A stretch of DNA of 12,012 nt from Bacteroidaceae bacterium (GTDB lineage Bacteria; Bacteroidota; Bacteroidia; Bacteroidales; Bacteroidaceae): assembly GCA_021443405.1 (NCBI GenBank), contig JABUUA010000007.1, forward strand, positions 59,911-71,922, given 5' to 3'. The notes under the pieces were generated by a model. It was not told where the DNA came from. It did not search any database and saw only the letters and a program-made list of their open reading frames with translations. Shown piece by piece: positions 1 to 6,701 of this stretch. Both the position numbers and the translations under genes were made by a program. The first letter of the stretch is position 1, and every line of letters begins with the position of its first letter.

Positions 1-827
1 GCGGCAGGCGCAGCGGTGCGTCCCATATTTACCGTTAAGGCTTCAATCATTCTGCCATAAACTTGGTTAAGACTTTGAATTTGCTCAGCGAGTTTCTGCG
101 TTTGATTATTGATGTCGTCGATCGTGCCCACCTGCAAACTGATGCTTTTAAGATGCAGCTCATACACCTTGTTGATACCCGTGAGCGTGCGGTTGAGGTT
201 GTCCATTTCCTCGCTGTCGCGTGTGAGACGTGCGCTTTGCTCGTCCACCTTGGCAAAGGTTTCTGTAAGCGTGCGCAGTTTGTCGATATACACTTTCGTT
301 GCCTCCTCCATTTCGGGCGACAAAACCGCTTGTGCTCGGTGGAGAAGCTCATCGTTCGCTGCACGAATAATTGCTGCGAGCTGTTCGGCATCCGCATCTT
401 GCGGCAAAGTAAGCACAGGAGCAGCTGTGCTTGGAGCAGCTGGCGTTGAAGGCACTGCATTAGAGCTGGCAGCAGCTACGGGTGCAGGGCTGGCTGGCTT
501 AGCCATAGTTGCTGAGGCAGTGGGCGCTTCGCTATCTTCCATAGAGGCTATAATTTCTTCGTCAGTAGGGAGCGTTTTGGGCAGCACCTTACCTATCTCC
601 TCTTTATCGAAGGGGCGGTCGAACGCAGAAAGGAAGAACACGACAACCTCAGTGCCCATACCGATGAAAAGCATGAGATTGGCGCCGGGGATGTGGGTAA
701 GTTTGAAGAGCGTTCCCAGGATGACGACCGCAGCACCCCAGCTATAGGCATAGTTCATGAAGGTCTGTCCGGCCATGGTGTCCATCCACTTCTGGATGAC
801 ATTGATAGGATTATATTTGTTTGCCAT
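1..827 (-). CDS. gldL: GldL/PorL, T9SS inner-membrane motor subunit (3' end cut by window)
   Basis: I translated this frame directly; it stays open from the ATG at 827 to the window edge (275 complete codons). GldL/PorL is the cytoplasmic-membrane protein that, with GldM/PorM, forms the proton-driven motor of the type IX secretion system. Residues about 26-43 and 50-68 form two hydrophobic helices joined by the short turn HIPGAN. The segment GTLFKLTHIPGA, followed by MLFIGMGTEVVVFFLSAFD, is typical of the family. Charged residues K42, H45 and E60 lie in or beside the helices; buried Lys/Glu residues are important in characterised GldL, but I have not aligned the positions. A low-complexity Ala/Pro/Ser linker (about 105-140) leads into a long helical, probably coiled-coil cytoplasmic domain. 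It starts 43 nt after the gldK stop, so it is probably in the same operon. Identity is secure; the C-terminus is not visible. Confidence 0.93.
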   Translation of the reverse strand, partial: MANKYNPINVIQKWMDTMAGQTFMNYAYSWGAAVVILGTLFKLTHIPGANLMLFIGMGTEVVVFFLSAFDRPFDKEEIGKVLPKTLPTDEEIIASMEDSEAPTASATMAKPASPAPVAAASSNAVPSTPAAPSTAAPVLTLPQDADAEQLAAIIRAANDELLHRAQAVLSPEMEEATKVYIDKLRTLTETFAKVDEQSARLTRDSEEMDNLNRTLTGINKVYELHLKSISLQVGTIDDINNQTQKLAEQIQSLNQVYGRMIEALTVNMGRTAAPA

Positions 828-870
828 TTCTTTAGTGTCTGTTTAACGTGATGATTGTTTCCTCGGAGGT

Positions 871-2310
871 TTATTTCTTGCCGCGGCTGTTGTCGCCCAC
901 CATGGTGCGGACACAGCGGAAGCCGATGAAGCTGCGGGGTTGGTTTTGATATTCATAGGCGCGCCAAGCGGAGCGAATCATGCTCTCGGGGTCCTTCCAT
1001 GAGCCGCCGCGCACGCTTTTCTTCTTCAGTCGGTAGGGGTCTTCCTTGGCCGCGTTGTACTTGAGCTCGGGGTTCATGTCGCTCATGTTGCCCACGCCGC
1101 CTTCGGTATATACGGTGCTCGTCCACTCGGCCACGTTGCCGGCCATGTCGTAGAGACCATTGCTGTTGGCGCTGAAGATGCCGCACTTCGAGGTAATCAG
1201 ACTGCCGTCCTTGGTGTAGTTACCGCGGTCGGGCTTGAAGTTGGCATAGAAACAGCCCTTGTCGCTCTTCACCTCGCCGCTCTCCCAAGGGAAGGTGCCG
1301 CCTTCCTTGCCGCGGGCCGCAAACTCCCACTCCACCTCGGTCGGGAGGCGGTAGCGCTGAATCTGCTTAGCCATGCCGCCCAAGCCCTTGAGCAGGAAAT
1401 CGGTGCGCCAGGCGCAGAAAGCGTTGGCCTGCTCCCACGAGACGCCCACCACAGGATAATCGTCGTAGGTGGGATTGCTGAAATAGAGTTTCATGTAGCG
1501 CTCGTTGTCGGCGTTCTGGAAGTCGTTAACCCAGCAAGTAGTGTCGGGATAGATATTCACAATGTAGGTGTTGAGAAAGTCCCACGGGCCGGTGAGGGGG
1601 CGTGTGATGGTCTGACGCTGGATGCGACCTTCGTCGTCAATCCACGCCGTGTCCTTGGAAATCATGGGCACGTCGTTGGGGTTCACCACGTGGTCGGTGT
1701 TCAGGTCGCGTTCCTCGGGGTTGAGGCGATACTTGCGCTGCGCCGCCATGGCGTAGTCGTAGATTTCGTAGCGGTAGTTCATCTGACTGGCGTCGAGCAT
1801 CTTCGTGCCGTCGATGGGGTGATAGACATAGACGCTCTCTATGGCGCGCGCCTCGTCTTCCGTGGCTTTGCGCCAGGGGATGGTCTTGTTCCAGTTGAGG
1901 TGCGGCGTCACGGGGTTGCCCTCCTTGTCCTCCTCTATCTTGTAGGTCTCGTCGCCGCCGTAGGCTGGGTCGGCCAGTCGCTCGCGGATGATGCTGTCGC
2001 GCACCCAGTTGACGAACTGGCGGTACTTGGCGTTGGAGATTTCGGTCTCGTCCATCCAGAAGCCGTCCACGGAGATGTCGCGCACGGGAGTGCCGGCGCC
2101 CCAGAGGCTGTCTTTCTCCTCCAGTCCTATCTTCAGACTTCCCTTCCGCACGGCCACCATGCCGAACGGTGTGGGCTCGCTGAAGGCGGAGCCGCGGACT
2201 CCGGTCAGTTCGCCGCCGGTGGCAGTGGCGGTTGACGAACTACCCATGCAGGCAACCATCACCCAGCCGAGGGCGACGGTAGCAAGCAACATTACTGGTT
2301 TCAATTTCAT
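871..2310 (-). CDS. gldK: GldK/PorK, T9SS lipoprotein with FGE-sulfatase-like fold
   Basis: 479 residues. GldK/PorK is an outer-membrane lipoprotein that forms the periplasmic ring of the type IX secretion system with GldN/PorN. The N-terminus is a lipoprotein signal with Cys at residue 21 (context VMVAC). The rest is a formylglycine-generating-enzyme-like domain: FWMDETEISNAKYRQF near residue 85, RLPTEVEWEFAARG from 321, GNVAEW at 391-396, RGGSW at 434-438 and GFRCVR around C466. These are structural motifs of the fold; GldK is not known to act as an FGE. Its position between porP and gldL is the usual order in Porphyromonas and Prevotella. The ATG at 2310 gives the signal peptide directly. 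The gap to porP upstream is 58 nt counted to the porP stop codon at 2378, with no promoter that I recognise, so co-transcription from porP is likely. Confidence 0.95.
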   Translation of the reverse strand: MKLKPVMLLATVALGWVMVACMGSSSTATATGGELTGVRGSAFSEPTPFGMVAVRKGSLKIGLEEKDSLWGAGTPVRDISVDGFWMDETEISNAKYRQFVNWVRDSIIRERLADPAYGGDETYKIEEDKEGNPVTPHLNWNKTIPWRKATEDEARAIESVYVYHPIDGTKMLDASQMNYRYEIYDYAMAAQRKYRLNPEERDLNTDHVVNPNDVPMISKDTAWIDDEGRIQRQTITRPLTGPWDFLNTYIVNIYPDTTCWVNDFQNADNERYMKLYFSNPTYDDYPVVGVSWEQANAFCAWRTDFLLKGLGGMAKQIQRYRLPTEVEWEFAARGKEGGTFPWESGEVKSDKGCFYANFKPDRGNYTKDGSLITSKCGIFSANSNGLYDMAGNVAEWTSTVYTEGGVGNMSDMNPELKYNAAKEDPYRLKKKSVRGGSWKDPESMIRSAWRAYEYQNQPRSFIGFRCVRTMVGDNSRGKK

Positions 2311-2377
2311 ATCTTACGTTCTTTTTTATTTCATACTGCGTGGGGCGACGGGGCCGCCCTTCACGTTCTCTTATTTA

Positions 2378-3319
2378 TTATAACAGACGCACGCTCTTGT
2401 GCAGGTTCTTTCCTTTCTTGAACAGGTTCAGGTCGGTCTGGTAACCCACCATCAGTTCGTGCGAACCGTGGAGAGCGCCGATGCCTCCCGTGTAGATTTC
2501 GTAACTGTAGCCAATCTTGATGCCGTGGAACACGGTGCCTAAGAGAACGGCCACGCTCACCGTGGGACTGTAACTGAGGCCGCCATACATGTGGAGTTTC
2601 TCGCCGTTGTAGGCCAGTCGGGCGGTGATGTCGCCGCGCCATGCCAACAAGTCGGTGCGCACGATGGCGCTGGTGTAAAGTGCATACTGCGGCTGGCGGA
2701 ACTTCAGGTTATAGCCTCCCGTCAGATAATAGAGCCGGCCGACGTGGGTTTCGTTCATCTTGTCGTCGCCCAAGCGGATGGTGGGGCCCGTGGCGTGCAT
2801 CGTGCTCAGACCGGCATACCAGCGGTTCTTGTAGGAGAAGCGGATGCCCGCATCCACATCGAGGGCCATTCCGTCCACCTGACTCGAAGCGAAAGCCGGG
2901 TCGCCGCTGTCCTCCACGTCGAGGTCGGAACCATTGAAGGTCTCGTTGAGAAAACCCACGCGGGCGCCGAAGCTCAACTTGCCGCCCCAGAGCGGCTGGT
3001 GGTAGGCGTACTGAAGATACAACTTTTTGTTGGCAAACAGACCAATCTTGTCATTCATAAACCCGACGCCAACGCCATGGCGCGGTCCGATGAAAAATAG
3101 CGGCAGGTCGGCCGTCACGAGCATGGTGGAGGGAGCATTCTCGAATCCCACCAACTGCATGCTGTAGGCGCCGGAGATGCTCAACTGTGCGTCGAGACCA
3201 CTGGCAGCAGGGTTGTAATAGGTAGGCAGCGCCCAATAGTTGGTGAACGCCGCATCGTACTGAGCCCACAGCTGCAGGCTCATGAGCACGCTCACTACCA
3301 GCCCTATTAGCCTTTTCAT
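2378..3319 (-). CDS. porP: PorP/SprF family T9SS outer-membrane protein
   Basis: 313 residues from the ATG at 3319. The open frame extends nine codons further to a GTG at 3346, but the ATG places a clean signal peptide (MKRLIGLVV...LWA, cleavage before QYDAAF) at the N-terminus, so I prefer it. PorP/SprF proteins are outer-membrane beta-barrels needed for type IX secretion and, in gliding species, for adhesin export. The family signature after the signal peptide is clear: QYDAAFTNYWALPTYYNPA with a following SG. Later segments alternate short hydrophobic strands and turns, as in the 14-strand barrels of this family (for example GVGVGFMNDKIG, LYLQYAYHQPLWGGKLSFG, GLSYSPTVSVAVLLG). Length is normal for the family. 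It is first in the porP-gldK-gldL run; a CPBP protease gene lies 71 nt upstream. Confidence 0.93.
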   Translation of the reverse strand: MKRLIGLVVSVLMSLQLWAQYDAAFTNYWALPTYYNPAASGLDAQLSISGAYSMQLVGFENAPSTMLVTADLPLFFIGPRHGVGVGFMNDKIGLFANKKLYLQYAYHQPLWGGKLSFGARVGFLNETFNGSDLDVEDSGDPAFASSQVDGMALDVDAGIRFSYKNRWYAGLSTMHATGPTIRLGDDKMNETHVGRLYYLTGGYNLKFRQPQYALYTSAIVRTDLLAWRGDITARLAYNGEKLHMYGGLSYSPTVSVAVLLGTVFHGIKIGYSYEIYTGGIGALHGSHELMVGYQTDLNLFKKGKNLHKSVRLL

Positions 3320-3390
3320 CCAACTATTATAACGCAGTCGGGGCACGAATTATTGTGTGTGAAGGGAAGAATTTTGCGAAATTGTGTGCG

Positions 3391-4173
3391 TTACACCCAT
3401 TTCAAGCGCCGGAAACACCAGTAAGCGATGCCGAAGCCCGCGGCCACACAAGCCAGCGAAGGGGCCACGCCCCCCAGCCAATCGGACAACATAAAGTCGG
3501 GATTGACGTTCGTCTGTATGGCCGTCATCGTGTTGTTAAACATGTGCAGCAGCGTGCACATCACCAAGTTGCCCGTGTGCCAGTACAGCAGTCCCAACAC
3601 CACACCCATGGCCATGGCAAAGGGAACCTGTATGGGGTTGAAGTGAATGACGCCGAATAGGAACGACGACACGAGGATGGACATCCACATGCCTGCCCCA
3701 TGCCGACGCATATCGCCTATCATTCCCTGACGAAACACCACTTCTTCCACAAGGGGACCGACCACGCAAAGCGCCAGCAAGCCCCAAGAATTTTGGGCGA
3801 GGGTCTGGAACTCCGCGGCCATGTCATCGGGAAGATTGGCCAGCTCCGTCGCCAGACCGATGGCCATAATACTCGCCACCGCGCCCACAAAGGCCAACGG
3901 AGCCACGTGCCAAGGAGTGCGACACACATCGAAGGCTTGCCGCCACTCGATGAGTCCTTTGGCCTTGACCGCCCATGCACAAAGTACGTCGGACGCCAGC
4001 AGCGCCACGGCCAGATAGGTAGCAGGCAAAGTGAACGAAGTACTGCCGGTCGCCTGTGCCCCGACAATCACCACCGCCAGCACCAAGCCCACAGCCAGTT
4101 GCAGCGCCACAAATACCAGGCACAACACAAGGGAAGTACGCACACAGCGAAAGAAAGATTGTATCATCTCCAT
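3391..4173 (-). CDS. CPBP family intramembrane glutamic endopeptidase (Rce1/Abi-like)
   Basis: 260 residues, ATG at 4173. CPBP proteases are multi-pass membrane enzymes related to eukaryotic Rce1; bacterial members have varied or unknown roles. The three catalytic motifs are intact: EEVVFR with E143, E144 and R148; FGVIH with H177; and HMFNN with H210 and N214 (HxxxN). Several hydrophobic segments surround them, including residues about 13-38, 50-68, 90-110, 130-150, 165-200 and 235-255. It lies 71 nt upstream of porP on the same strand with no terminator that I can see, so it may be transcribed into the T9SS genes. A functional link to T9SS is inference only. A Bacteroidetes-type -7 box lies about 60 nt upstream. 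Confidence 0.9.
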   Translation of the reverse strand: MEMIQSFFRCVRTSLVLCLVFVALQLAVGLVLAVVIVGAQATGSTSFTLPATYLAVALLASDVLCAWAVKAKGLIEWRQAFDVCRTPWHVAPLAFVGAVASIMAIGLATELANLPDDMAAEFQTLAQNSWGLLALCVVGPLVEEVVFRQGMIGDMRRHGAGMWMSILVSSFLFGVIHFNPIQVPFAMAMGVVLGLLYWHTGNLVMCTLLHMFNNTMTAIQTNVNPDFMLSDWLGGVAPSLACVAAGFGIAYWCFRRLKWV

Positions 4174-4232
4174 AAAGTTCTTTAGTTACTATCCATCGGG
4201 GCCACCGCCACGCCGAGCCCCCATCATAACTA

Positions 4233-4240
4233 CAAAGATA
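4233..4240 (-). promoter_or_regulatory. Putative -7 box (TATCTTTG) for the CPBP gene
   Basis: The minus strand reads TATCTTTG, an exact match to the Bacteroidetes -7 consensus TAnnTTTG, 59 nt before the CPBP start at 4173. A TTTG occurs at 4253-4256 but only 12 nt away, too close for the usual spacing of about 19-21, so the -33 element is weak or absent. It could serve both the CPBP gene and the downstream T9SS genes. Confidence 0.5.
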
Positions 4241-4283
4241 CAAAGATTTTTGCAAACGACCATCAATAGAACACCAAAACAAA

Positions 4284-4314
4284 CGTGGGGCAAGAGAATG
4301 TTTCCTGCCCCACG
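4284..4314 (-). terminator. Hairpin terminator after the 65-residue membrane protein gene
   Basis: A perfect 9-bp inverted repeat pairs 4284-4292 (CGTGGGGCA) with 4306-4314 (TGCCCCACG) around a 13-nt loop. On the minus strand the stem is followed at once by TTTGTTTTGG, a broken T-tract, which suits an intrinsic terminator. It begins 15 nt after the stop of the 4527-4330 gene and lies ahead of the CPBP promoter box, so it separates the two transcription units. Confidence 0.72.
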
Positions 4315-4329
4315 CCTGTTTGAGAATGG

Positions 4330-4527
4330 TCATAAGATACCATGGTAATAACGATACCACCAGCCGCCTGTAATAGCCAACAGTAGTATTATAAGCCACA
4401 TAACACAGTGTTTAATGCGGCGAGGCTCCTTCGATTTAACGGCAAGAACTACTCCAAACACCGTTAATGCCACGCAAACAACATCACTAACAATGTTAAA
4501 CCATCGTACACACTCATGAAATGTCAT
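4330..4527 (-). CDS. Small two-helix membrane protein of unknown function
   Basis: 65 residues. I do not recognise a family. The frame is open further upstream, to a TTG at 4605, but a canonical promoter at 4575-4606 overlaps that region and its expected start of transcription lies near 4567. The first ATG after it is at 4527, giving MTFHECVRWF as the N-terminus, preceded by the purine-rich AAAAGAAAAG. Two hydrophobic helices are visible, about residues 10-29 (ending before KSKEPRRIKH) and 42-55, followed by GGWWYRYYHG. The short basic loop between them is probably cytoplasmic, which would put both ends outside. It has its own promoter and a strong terminator, so it looks monocistronic. Existence as a gene is supported by these flanking signals rather than by homology. 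Confidence 0.6.
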   Translation of the reverse strand: MTFHECVRWFNIVSDVVCVALTVFGVVLAVKSKEPRRIKHCVMWLIILLLAITGGWWYRYYHGIL

Positions 4528-4574
4528 AACGCTTTTCTTTTGTTCAAGTAATTTGTTTTCTGCGAATTCGTCCA

Positions 4575-4606
4575 CAAATATACTGATATTTACCGAGGAT
4601 TCCAAA
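4575..4606 (-). promoter_or_regulatory. Bacteroidetes-type promoter (TTTG-N20-TATATTTG)
   Basis: On the minus strand TTTG (4606-4603) is followed after exactly 20 nt by TATATTTG (4582-4575). Both elements match the Bacteroidetes -33/-7 consensus TTTG-N19-21-TAnnTTTG, and the spacing is correct. It is the best-formed promoter in the window and sets the likely start of the 65-residue protein at 4527. Confidence 0.75.
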
Positions 4607-4651
4607 TAAAAACAGAAAATAAAAGCGAAAGGTTTTGCGGATGAGTTTCCA

Positions 4652-4673
4652 TTTCTGTTCGGTTTCTGTTCGG
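4652..4673. repeat. 11-bp tandem repeat, two copies
   Basis: TTTCTGTTCGG occurs twice head to tail at 4652-4662 and 4663-4673 in the 77-nt gap between the T9SS cargo gene and the next promoter. The two copies are identical. It may be simple replication slippage in a 3' untranslated region. Confidence 0.8.
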
Positions 4674-4683
4674 TAATTCCGAG

Positions 4684-5961
4684 TCAATTGGCGAGTACAC
4701 GACCGTCACGGATGTAAAGGCCATGCTGCGGAACTTTGGGAAGGCGACGGCCTGTGAGGTCGTAAAGCGTAGAGGACAGGGGGGCCATACCAGAAGGCGA
4801 TACGACAGGAGCATAGTTGATGACGCCAAGGTAGTCCTTGTCAAACAACCCATAACCATTCTGGGCACAACGGCTCAAGCAACAATGCGTTTCGTCGTTC
4901 AACGTACTATTTTTGACGACACCCCGAGTGGAACCTATACCCTGTATCCAAAAGTAGTCATTCGAGCGGCCATCGTTCTCCGCCGTGGCGCGTACCCAAA
5001 GCACCTTTCGTTTGGCTCCGCACCAGCAGAAATACTGAGTGTGAGTCTTGAGTACTGTAATACGATACGACGTCTCCTTTCGGCCAATCGGGCAAAGAAC
5101 TATCGCGTCACCATGCTCCAGTGAGAAATCGTACGCCAGCGCCCAATCGGCGCCCTCATTGTCCGACCACCATACTTTGTCGCCGTCCTCGCGCATGAGA
5201 TATCTCATGTCGGCGAACTCAACCCAATAACATTGATTGCCCTCTACCTGAGTGTCGCCCGTCACCGCCCATGTTTGCACGTAGTCGTCTGCGGTCACTT
5301 CCCAAGTGCGACCCGTGCGCAACAGTCGAGTATTCCGGTATTCATCGTCGTCGCTGACGACATACAAGCAGCAGTCGTCTTGACTACACCGAACAAGCAC
5401 AGAGCCTCCATACCCAGACAGCGAACTCGGAAGATTATATATAGGAATGTCGCACATGCCTATGCCTTGAATCCAAGTAAAAGGTACAGGCTCGTGATTG
5501 GCGTCCGATACTAATTGCATGTGCATCACCTTACGCTTGATGCCCTGCATCTTTTCATACTGAACATCCTTGACCTCCACGGTGACAGGACCTTCCAATC
5601 CGAACGTTTCGCAATAGAAGATCTCCTCTGTTTCGCCTTGTGCAAGCGAAAAATCATAGCCTAAGTACCATTGTCCAGCGCAAGCAAACCATACCTTTCC
5701 ATTGTCCTCGCGCATAGGATATTGAGGGGCATCGGAACACTCGGCATGTTTCAGTTGCATAATCTTTCCAGCCAGTCCGTCCACAATAGTGTCGCCACGC
5801 ACCTCCCATGTGGCAGTTCCTCGCGGCTCCATTGAGACCAAATCAGCAAAACTCCACACCTCGCAGTCCCAAGTGCGCCCGTCTGCAAGCATTTGTAGAT
5901 GCTCTTGCGCTGAAGCCTCACCAGCAACCGCCAGTAAAAGAATTCTCAATGTTCTCTTCAT
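4684..5961 (-). CDS. Secreted two-repeat protein with C-terminal T9SS sorting tail
   Basis: 425 residues from the ATG at 5961. The ATG at 5970 adds MCI and is less likely, because the later one starts a standard signal peptide with cleavage after ASA (residue 18). The mature protein holds two diverged copies of a domain of about 150 residues. Matching landmarks are GRTW (28-31 and 217-220), WEVRGDT versus WAVTGDT, MREDNGKVWF versus MREDGDKVWW, YDFSLAQGE versus YDFSLEHGD, KRKV, WIQGIG (163-168 and 338-343) and a late CC pair. The C-terminus (399-425) begins LYDLTGRRLP and ends near GLYIRDGRVLAN; this is the short type A sorting tail of Prevotella and Bacteroides T9SS substrates. It should therefore cross the outer membrane through T9SS, whose core genes lie about 1.4 kb downstream. 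Enzymatic or binding function is unknown. No clear promoter box was found in the 159-nt gap upstream. Confidence 0.85.
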   Translation of the reverse strand: MKRTLRILLLAVAGEASAQEHLQMLADGRTWDCEVWSFADLVSMEPRGTATWEVRGDTIVDGLAGKIMQLKHAECSDAPQYPMREDNGKVWFACAGQWYLGYDFSLAQGETEEIFYCETFGLEGPVTVEVKDVQYEKMQGIKRKVMHMQLVSDANHEPVPFTWIQGIGMCDIPIYNLPSSLSGYGGSVLVRCSQDDCCLYVVSDDDEYRNTRLLRTGRTWEVTADDYVQTWAVTGDTQVEGNQCYWVEFADMRYLMREDGDKVWWSDNEGADWALAYDFSLEHGDAIVLCPIGRKETSYRITVLKTHTQYFCWCGAKRKVLWVRATAENDGRSNDYFWIQGIGSTRGVVKNSTLNDETHCCLSRCAQNGYGLFDKDYLGVINYAPVVSPSGMAPLSSTLYDLTGRRLPKVPQHGLYIRDGRVLAN

Positions 5962-6063
5962 AATACACATTTTTTCAAGATAAACATTCCCTATGGAAAG
6001 ACACTCTTTTACTAATATTATTGCACTATTCCATACTGCATAGCATACTTTGCGTTCACGGCC

Positions 6064-6104
6064 ATTAGGACCCAGCAGCCTACGCCAAGTAGTATGGCTG
6101 TTGT
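6064..6104 (-). repeat. 41-nt dispersed element, copy 1
   Basis: Ungapped alignment with 6651-6691 gives 31 identities in the first 40 positions. The copy begins 16 nt after the TAG stop of the lipoprotein gene. Read on the minus strand in that gene's frame it spells NSHTTWRRLLGPN. On the plus strand, CAGCAGCC (6073-6080) can pair with GGCTGTTG (6096-6103), one pair being G-U. Confidence 0.6.
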
Positions 6105-6120
6105 ATTCAAATATGATGTC

Positions 6121-6612
6121 CTATGGATTGTGGGACCATGAAAGGAAAATTTCATCAGGGACAAAGTATGAGACGAGTTGCGTCTTGTGGTCCTTGCTCA
6201 CATAATAGCATCCATTCACCGTAGCGTACCAGTATTTGTAATCTTGAAGGAGCGCAGCATCGAACGTTTTATGTGGAACTGGGAGCTTGTCTTCTTGTAT
6301 TCGCAATGAAGCAGAATGAAGTTTGCCGTTCATGAAAGAGTAAATCGTGCCATTTTCATAATACTGTCCCTTGTAGGAAAGCTTTGACTCGGTTTCTTCC
6401 TCAACTTCGTATCCCTCCATGTAGACCTTCACCTCTGCGATGGTACAACCCCATTCCATACAAGGATAGCGAAAGATGGTTGTTCCGCCGCAGATTGCCA
6501 GTTCACTGTGCGTGAAGTGCTTGTCGGGTTTGCCCAAGTCATCGTTATCACACGACGTAGTCACCATAGCCATTGCCAAGCAGGCAACTAACAATAAAAA
6601 ATACCTCTTCAT
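6121..6612 (-). CDS. Putative lipoprotein of unknown function
   Basis: 163 residues from the ATG at 6612; a TTG seven codons upstream also fits the frame but would disturb the signal peptide. The N-terminus MKRYFLLLVACLAMAMV leads to TTSC with Cys21, a plausible lipobox. The next residues DNDD are acidic, like the surface-export signals of Bacteroidetes lipoproteins. The mature part (about 140 residues) is rich in Tyr and alternating beta-like stretches (KLSYKGQYYENGTIYSF, YKYWYATVNGCYYV). I recognise no family. A TAnnTTTG box lies 35 nt upstream. After the TAG stop the frame stays open for 50 codons into the next gene's ATG. The 41-nt element copy 1 sits in that stretch. Confidence 0.75.
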   Translation of the reverse strand: MKRYFLLLVACLAMAMVTTSCDNDDLGKPDKHFTHSELAICGGTTIFRYPCMEWGCTIAEVKVYMEGYEVEEETESKLSYKGQYYENGTIYSFMNGKLHSASLRIQEDKLPVPHKTFDAALLQDYKYWYATVNGCYYVSKDHKTQLVSYFVPDEIFLSWSHNP

Positions 6613-6646
6613 TATTTTAATAATAAGAATCAAAAAGTTGTCGATA

Positions 6647-6654
6647 CAAAATTA
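6647..6654 (-). promoter_or_regulatory. Putative -7 box (TAATTTTG) for the 163-residue lipoprotein gene
   Basis: The minus strand carries TAATTTTG, matching TAnnTTTG, 34 nt before the ATG at 6612. A CTTG 18 nt upstream (6673-6676) could act as a degenerate -33 element. The -7 box overlaps the end of the 41-nt element copy 2, whose last bases CCTAAT supply its first half. Confidence 0.5.
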
Positions 6655-6691
6655 GGGCCCAGCGGTCTCCGCCAAGTGGGGTTGCCGTTGG
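6651..6691 (-). repeat. 41-nt dispersed element, copy 2
   Basis: Second copy of the element at 6064-6104. It begins 10 nt after the TAA stop of the frameshifted secreted-protein gene and, in that gene's frame on the minus strand, spells NGNPTWRRPLGPN. CAGCGGT (6660-6666) can pair with GCCGTTG (6684-6690) on the plus strand. Relative to copy 1, one A-T pair has become G-C and one C-G has become T-G, so pairing is kept. Confidence 0.6.
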
Positions 6692-6701
6692 AAGCAACAG
6701 G

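Noticed and set aside
47..460. 137-residue minus-strand frame and overlapping plus-strand frames at 63-449 and 109-747
   Set aside because: They are out-of-frame shadows of gldL, whose own frame spells a clear GldL protein from 827 down to the window edge.
871..2310. GldK as an active formylglycine-generating enzyme
   Set aside because: The domain fold is shared, but the gene's lipoprotein signal and its place between porP and gldL identify the structural T9SS ring component.
2330..2375. GC-rich inverted repeat between porP and gldK as a terminator
   Set aside because: The stem is only about 5 bp (GGGCG/CGCCC) and no T-tract follows on the minus strand; it is more likely ordinary GC-rich sequence inside an operon.
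6064..6691. The repeated element as integron attC sites, making the small genes gene cassettes
   Set aside because: The hairpin arms lack the needed RYYYAAC and GTTRRRY core sites; the best match has one or more errors at one end and none at the other. No integrase is visible.
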